A DNA stretch of 64,000 nucleotides from an uncultured Lachnospiraceae bacterium (GTDB taxonomy: Bacteria > Bacillota > Clostridia > Lachnospirales > Lachnospiraceae), in the NCBI GenBank assembly GCA_910580195.1, contig CAJTWA010000001.1, forward strand, positions 130,646 through 194,645, written 5' to 3'. This document shows, piece after piece, positions 60,953 to 64,000 of the stretch. The notes beneath the pieces were generated by a model, which was given only the letters and a program-made list of their open reading frames with translations, was not told where the DNA came from and ran no database searches. Numbering within the stretch: the first letter of the stretch is position 1; the number at the start of each line of letters is the position of its first letter. Both the position numbers and the translations under genes were made by a program.

Positions 60953-61435
60953 ATGTGTAAAGAAATGGTTACTGTTTATTGCGGGGAGGGAAAAGGGAAA
61001 ACGGCGGCGGCCCTTGGCTATGCCGTCCAGTCTGCGGCATTAGGGAGCAGCGCAATCATCATCCAGTTCCTGAAAGGGAAAAAAGATGAGGAACTGGACT
61101 TTTTGCAGAGGCTGGAACCGGAGATAAAATTCTTCAGTTTTGCGAGGTTTGAGAAAGATTTTGCCGAACTCTCCGAAGAGGAGCAGAAGGAAGAAAGCAT
61201 GAATATCCGCAATGGGTTTAACTTTGCGAAGAAAGTCCTGGTGACAGGGGAATGTAACCTCTTAATCTTGGACAGTTTTTTAGAGCTTTTGGATAACCAC
61301 ATGGTTTCTGAAGAGGATTTGCAGGTACTGATGAAATCCAAGTCTGAAGATACAGAACTTATGCTGACCGGAAAACATGTAAATGAGGCATTGGGCAAGT
61401 ATGCCCTGAAAATCTATGAAATCCATGCAGATTGA
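60953..61435 (+). CDS. Cob(I)alamin adenosyltransferase (CobO/BtuR)-like P-loop protein
   Basis: 160 residues from ATG 60953 (AAAGGAAA upstream). P-loop VYCGEGKGKTAAALGYAVQ, IIQFLKGKK and a NLLILDSFLELLD segment in the position of Walker B follow the CobO/BtuR family, which adenosylates corrinoids. The family's usual LDE is LDS here, and no cobalamin gene is nearby, so the substrate is uncertain. It follows the SSB-like gene by 148 bases of AT-rich sequence containing TTGACA (about 60878) without a well-spaced -10 box. Confidence 0.78.
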   Translation: MCKEMVTVYCGEGKGKTAAALGYAVQSAALGSSAIIIQFLKGKKDEELDFLQRLEPEIKFFSFARFEKDFAELSEEEQKEESMNIRNGFNFAKKVLVTGECNLLILDSFLELLDNHMVSEEDLQVLMKSKSEDTELMLTGKHVNEALGKYALKIYEIHAD

Positions 61436-61445
61436 CGAATCCTTG

Positions 61446-61474
61446 TTGACTTTGCAGCTGGAAAATGCTATATT
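61446..61474 (+). promoter_or_regulatory. Promoter of the dapA leader
   Basis: TTGACT (61446-61451), a 17-base spacer and TATATT (61469-61474). The leader then has a long hairpin (GCCAAATG...CATTTGGC, about 61501-61569) before the riboswitch. Confidence 0.75.
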
Positions 61475-61596
61475 AGCGTTATACTTAAGCGTTGATGTAT
61501 TTGCCAAATGATTTGCTGTTTCCCTTGGGGCTGCAGGACCATGGGGACATATTGGCAAACCATTTGGCTTACAGGTATCACAGGAACAGAACATAG

Positions 61597-61838
61597 ATAG
61601 AGGTTGCGTGGTTCATAAGTAGTTTACTGGATGTGGCAGGCACAGGTGACAGTAAATGAAAGGGAAGGGCGCCGAAAGAATTTCCTTTCCTGAAAAGGGG
61701 TTCTTGGGCATATAGTGAACAATTATATGACTGTCATCTTACGATGGATGGAGAGCTATCAGGTTTATGAGCAGGGAACATGGTTTTTTGCAAATGTCAG
61801 AGTCTTTAAGCCGGCTTATCCAGCCGGCTTTTTATTCA
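61597..61838 (+). ncRNA. Lysine riboswitch (L box) controlling dapA
   Basis: Conserved L-box blocks in order: AGAGGTTGCGTGG...CATAAGTAG (61599-61622), GGAAGGGCGCCGAAAGAA (61663-61680), GGGCATAT...ATATGACTGTCA (about 61706-61736) and GGATGGAGAGCTATC (61745-61760). The expression platform is a terminator AAGCCGGCT / AGCCGGCTTTTTATT (61808-61836). Lysine binding should favour termination and shut off dapA. Confidence 0.92.
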
Positions 61839-61898
61839 TGGTAATAGAAAGTCCGCAGAGCGTACGTTCTATTTCTGAGCAAACAAGGAGGAAGGTAT

Positions 61899-62795
61899 AT
61901 GGCACTTTTTAAAGGCGCGGGTGTTGCGCTCGTTACACCGATGAAGGAAAATCTGGACGTGGATTATGGCAAATTAGAAGAGATTTTAGAAGACCAGATA
62001 AAGAACGGGACAGACAGCATTATAATCACAGGCACTACAGGCGAAGCCTCCACCCTTACGGTAGATGAGCACCTTGAGGTGATAGGGGCTGCAGTTTCCA
62101 TCGTAAATAAGCGGATCCCAGTGATTGCAGGGACTGGTTCCAACTGCACCAAGACGGCAGTAGAGCTGTCCCACAAAGCACAGCTTGCAGGGGCGGACGG
62201 CCTATTGGTTGTGACGCCTTATTACAACAAAGCAACCCAAAAAGGGTTGGTTGGTTATTATACCCAAGTGGCAAAAAGTGTGGATATCCCCATTATCATG
62301 TACAATATCCCGGGCAGGACGGGCTGCAAGATTGAGGCAGCGACAGCAGCGGCTTTAAACAGGGACGTTGAAAACATTGTTGGCATGAAGGATGCCGTGG
62401 GTGATATTTCTTATACCCTGAAAGTGATGGAGCTGACCCAAGGGGATTTTGACGTGTATTCCGGTGAGGACGGGCAGGTGATCCCGCTCCTTTCCTGCGG
62501 CGGGATTGGGGTGATTTCCGTGCTCTCCAATATTGCGCCGAAGTTTACCCATGACATGGTGATGAATTACTTAAATGGGAACCATGAGGAGGCGCTTAAG
62601 ATGCAGCTTCAGGCGCTCCCTCTGGTAGATGCGCTGTTTTGCGAGGTGAACCCGATACCGGTTAAGGCTGCCATGAACCTGATGGGATGGAAGGTTGGGT
62701 CCCTGCGGGCGCCCTTAGGCGACATGGAGCCTGAAAATGTAGAAAAATTAGCGAAAGCAATGAAGGAGTTTGGGATTTCCTTAGCGCAAGAGTAA
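61899..62795 (+). CDS. dapA: 4-hydroxy-tetrahydrodipicolinate synthase
   Basis: 298 residues. First committed step of lysine/diaminopimelate synthesis: condenses pyruvate with aspartate semialdehyde. Seen: GTTGEASTLT (pyruvate site), VVTPYYNKATQKG with the catalytic Tyr, YNIPGRTGC and the Schiff-base Lys in NIVGMKDAVGD. Full length; AAGGAGGAAG before the ATG. Regulated by the lysine riboswitch upstream. dapB follows 342 bases later, supplying the next enzyme. Confidence 0.98.
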   Translation: MALFKGAGVALVTPMKENLDVDYGKLEEILEDQIKNGTDSIIITGTTGEASTLTVDEHLEVIGAAVSIVNKRIPVIAGTGSNCTKTAVELSHKAQLAGADGLLVVTPYYNKATQKGLVGYYTQVAKSVDIPIIMYNIPGRTGCKIEAATAAALNRDVENIVGMKDAVGDISYTLKVMELTQGDFDVYSGEDGQVIPLLSCGGIGVISVLSNIAPKFTHDMVMNYLNGNHEEALKMQLQALPLVDALFCEVNPIPVKAAMNLMGWKVGSLRAPLGDMEPENVEKLAKAMKEFGISLAQE

Positions 62796-62820
62796 ATGGG
62801 CTGGATAGGCCTTTGGGGAC

Positions 62821-62878
62821 GGAAATTGTGGGATGCCCATAGGCTGTTTGCTTAAATGGAGGGCGTCCTAGGATTTCC
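62821..62878. repeat. Mini copy of the dispersed structured element
   Basis: GGAAAT...GGATGCCC (from 62821) and GGGCGTCC...GGATTTCC (to 62878) pair as an outer stem around TGTTTGCTTAAA, which matches the right-arm region of the full element in minus orientation. The central part is missing. Confidence 0.55.
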
Positions 62879-62931
62879 TGCGTACAGAAAGGTGGCTCGT
62901 TTGCCCTCAGTTAGGCTGCATAAGATATAAG

Positions 62932-63053
62932 GGGTTGCCACATGGAGGATATGGATGATAGAATATAAGGGCATTGGCGTGCCGCCGTGCCTTACAGTCC
63001 CGTTACCTCCATGGGGCAGCCCTATCATTGCTAGGGTACTTGCTGGATGATAG
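62932..63053 (+). other. Long hairpins in the dapA-dapB intergenic region
   Basis: GGGTTGCC-A-CATGGAGG (62932-62948) pairs with CCTCCATG-G-GGCAGCCC (63006-63022), a 16-bp stem with a symmetric A-G bulge. It is followed at once by CTATCAT / ATGATAG (63022-63053). Possibly a leader structure of dapB; no known family recognised. Confidence 0.5.
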
Positions 63054-63137
63054 TTAGGCATTTTCTGTTTCTAGGGCAAGGATGGATAAATATTCCCAAA
63101 GTATGGGAAAGCATAATTTACATAGGAGGAAACAGAC

Positions 63138-63899
63138 ATGGTGAAAATGATTATGCATGGGTGCAATGGGAAAATGGGGCAGGTGATTTCCGCTATCTGC
63201 CGGGAGGATGAAGGGATAGAGATTGTGGCAGGGATTGACCCCTATCAAGGGGTGGAAAACCCCTACCCGGTGTTTGGCAAGATAGAGGAGTGTAAAATTA
63301 AGGCCGATGTGGTAGTGGATTTTGCGGCAGCCCCTGCAGTGGATGGCCTGCTGGATTACTGCACAGCCAACCAGCTGCCTGTGGTCCTGTGCACGACAGG
63401 GCTCAGCGGGGAGCAGCTTGGGAAGGTGGAAGAAGCCAGCAAGCAGGTAGCCGTGCTGAAATCTGCGAATATGTCCCTTGGCATTAATGTGCTTATGGAC
63501 CTATTGAAGAAGGCAGCAAATATACTTGCCCCTGCGGGGTTTGACATGGAAATCGTGGAAAAGCACCATAACCAGAAGGTGGACGCGCCCAGCGGGACAG
63601 CTTTGGCGCTGGCGGATGCTATAAACAGCGCCTTGGGGGACAGCTATGGGTACACCTATGACCGGACAAAGGAACAAAAGAAGCGGGAGAAAAAGGAAAT
63701 CGGGATCCAGTCAGTCCGGGGCGGCAGCATTGTAGGGGAACATGAGGTGATTTTTGCTGGGCTGGACGAAGTCATTGAGATTAGGCATACTGCTTACTCC
63801 AAGGGGATTTTTGGGAAAGGCGCCGTGGAGGCAGCGAAATTCTTGGCAGGAAAGCCTGCTGGGATGTATGGCATGAAAGATGTAATTGGCGCATCCTAG
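63138..63899 (+). CDS. dapB: 4-hydroxy-tetrahydrodipicolinate reductase
   Basis: 253 residues. Second step after DapA: reduces HTPA to tetrahydrodipicolinate with NAD(P)H. N-terminal nucleotide motif MHGCNGKMGQVISAIC, then VVDFAAAPAV, LCTTGLSGEQL and the catalytic/substrate motif EIVEKHHNQKVDAPSGTALALA, with the C-terminal RGGSIVGEHEVIF. AGGAGG lies before the ATG. After the stop, 63900-64000 contains a GATGCC/GGCATC hairpin and no gene. Confidence 0.97.
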   Translation: MVKMIMHGCNGKMGQVISAICREDEGIEIVAGIDPYQGVENPYPVFGKIEECKIKADVVVDFAAAPAVDGLLDYCTANQLPVVLCTTGLSGEQLGKVEEASKQVAVLKSANMSLGINVLMDLLKKAANILAPAGFDMEIVEKHHNQKVDAPSGTALALADAINSALGDSYGYTYDRTKEQKKREKKEIGIQSVRGGSIVGEHEVIFAGLDEVIEIRHTAYSKGIFGKGAVEAAKFLAGKPAGMYGMKDVIGAS

Positions 63900-64000
63900 G
63901 ATAGGATTTAGGCATGGAACCATTAAATAGCCTGATGCCAGAAAGGGCTGTCAGGCATCCATGCAGCCAGGAACAGTACTGGGCAGTGAATGATGGCAGC

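Noticed and set aside
61715..61912. 65-residue frame before dapA
   Set aside because: It lies entirely over the lysine riboswitch and its terminator.

Overview
The window reads as a chromosomal segment of a Gram-positive gut anaerobe of the family Lachnospiraceae (Clostridia). Supporting signs are the cmk-ispH-rpsA gene order, strong AGGAGG-type ribosome binding sites, a lysine-riboswitch dapA, a eukaryote-like (type 2) isoleucyl-tRNA synthetase, Fn3 and Big_2 type surface proteins, and moderate GC with AT-rich mobile inserts. The genus cannot be fixed from the sequence alone. The first gene is cut by the left edge. No tRNA, rRNA or CRISPR array was seen.

Layout. 1-8.3 kb: oxaloacetate decarboxylase/pyruvate carboxylase-type subunit, RpiR regulator, HI0933-type flavoprotein, then a cmk-ispH-rpsA-cheR operon and a ferritin-like gene. 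8.5-14.2 kb: a LuxR-type response regulator and histidine kinase divergent from an ABC ATPase and two ABC-2 permeases, laid out like linearmycin-type drug-sensing exporters. 14.3-25.1 kb: typA, two small HTH genes, an acyltransferase, glycerol dehydrogenase, a large secreted Fn3 protein, a DUF4190-like membrane protein and a lone HipA-like kinase. 25.1-34.6 kb: ileS, glycogen phosphorylase, a TPR lipoprotein and an AAA-like/PD-(D/E)XK protein. 34.7-44 kb: a LacI-family regulator, an invertible DNA switch carrying its own tyrosine recombinase, a Big_2 surface protein, an XRE regulator and galK-galT. 44-53.2 kb: a DUF134-NifX fusion, hflX, yaaA, an ABC exporter, fabH and an Rpn-like nuclease gene. 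53.4-57.9 kb: an N-acetylmuramoyl-L-alanine amidase gene split by a 3.7-kb serine-recombinase element. 58-64 kb: a TadZ/CpaE-like gene, cyclophilin, an SSB-like gene, an adenosyltransferase-like gene, lysine riboswitch-dapA, and dapB.

Three systems stand out. (1) 36261-37396 is bounded by 29-bp inverted sites (28/29 identical). Each has 11-bp inverted arms around an asymmetric 7-bp spacer, and the two spacers point in opposite directions. The segment encodes a tyrosine recombinase and a promoter that now points away from the adjacent surface-protein gene. Inversion would aim it at that gene. (2) The amidase is interrupted after its His codon. attL and attR can be read from the sequence, and joining them at a shared CA dinucleotide restores an in-frame 252-codon gene. 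(3) A dispersed element of about 175-181 bp occurs in five full and several decayed copies. Its terminal arms differ between copies yet remain perfectly complementary within each copy, and an internal helix shows several compensatory base changes, so it is very probably a structured RNA or mobile hairpin element.

A further trait is the abundance of short tandem repeats. Some are in-frame inside conserved enzymes (flavoprotein, HflX, TadZ-like, Rpn-like), and others begin exactly at stop codons.
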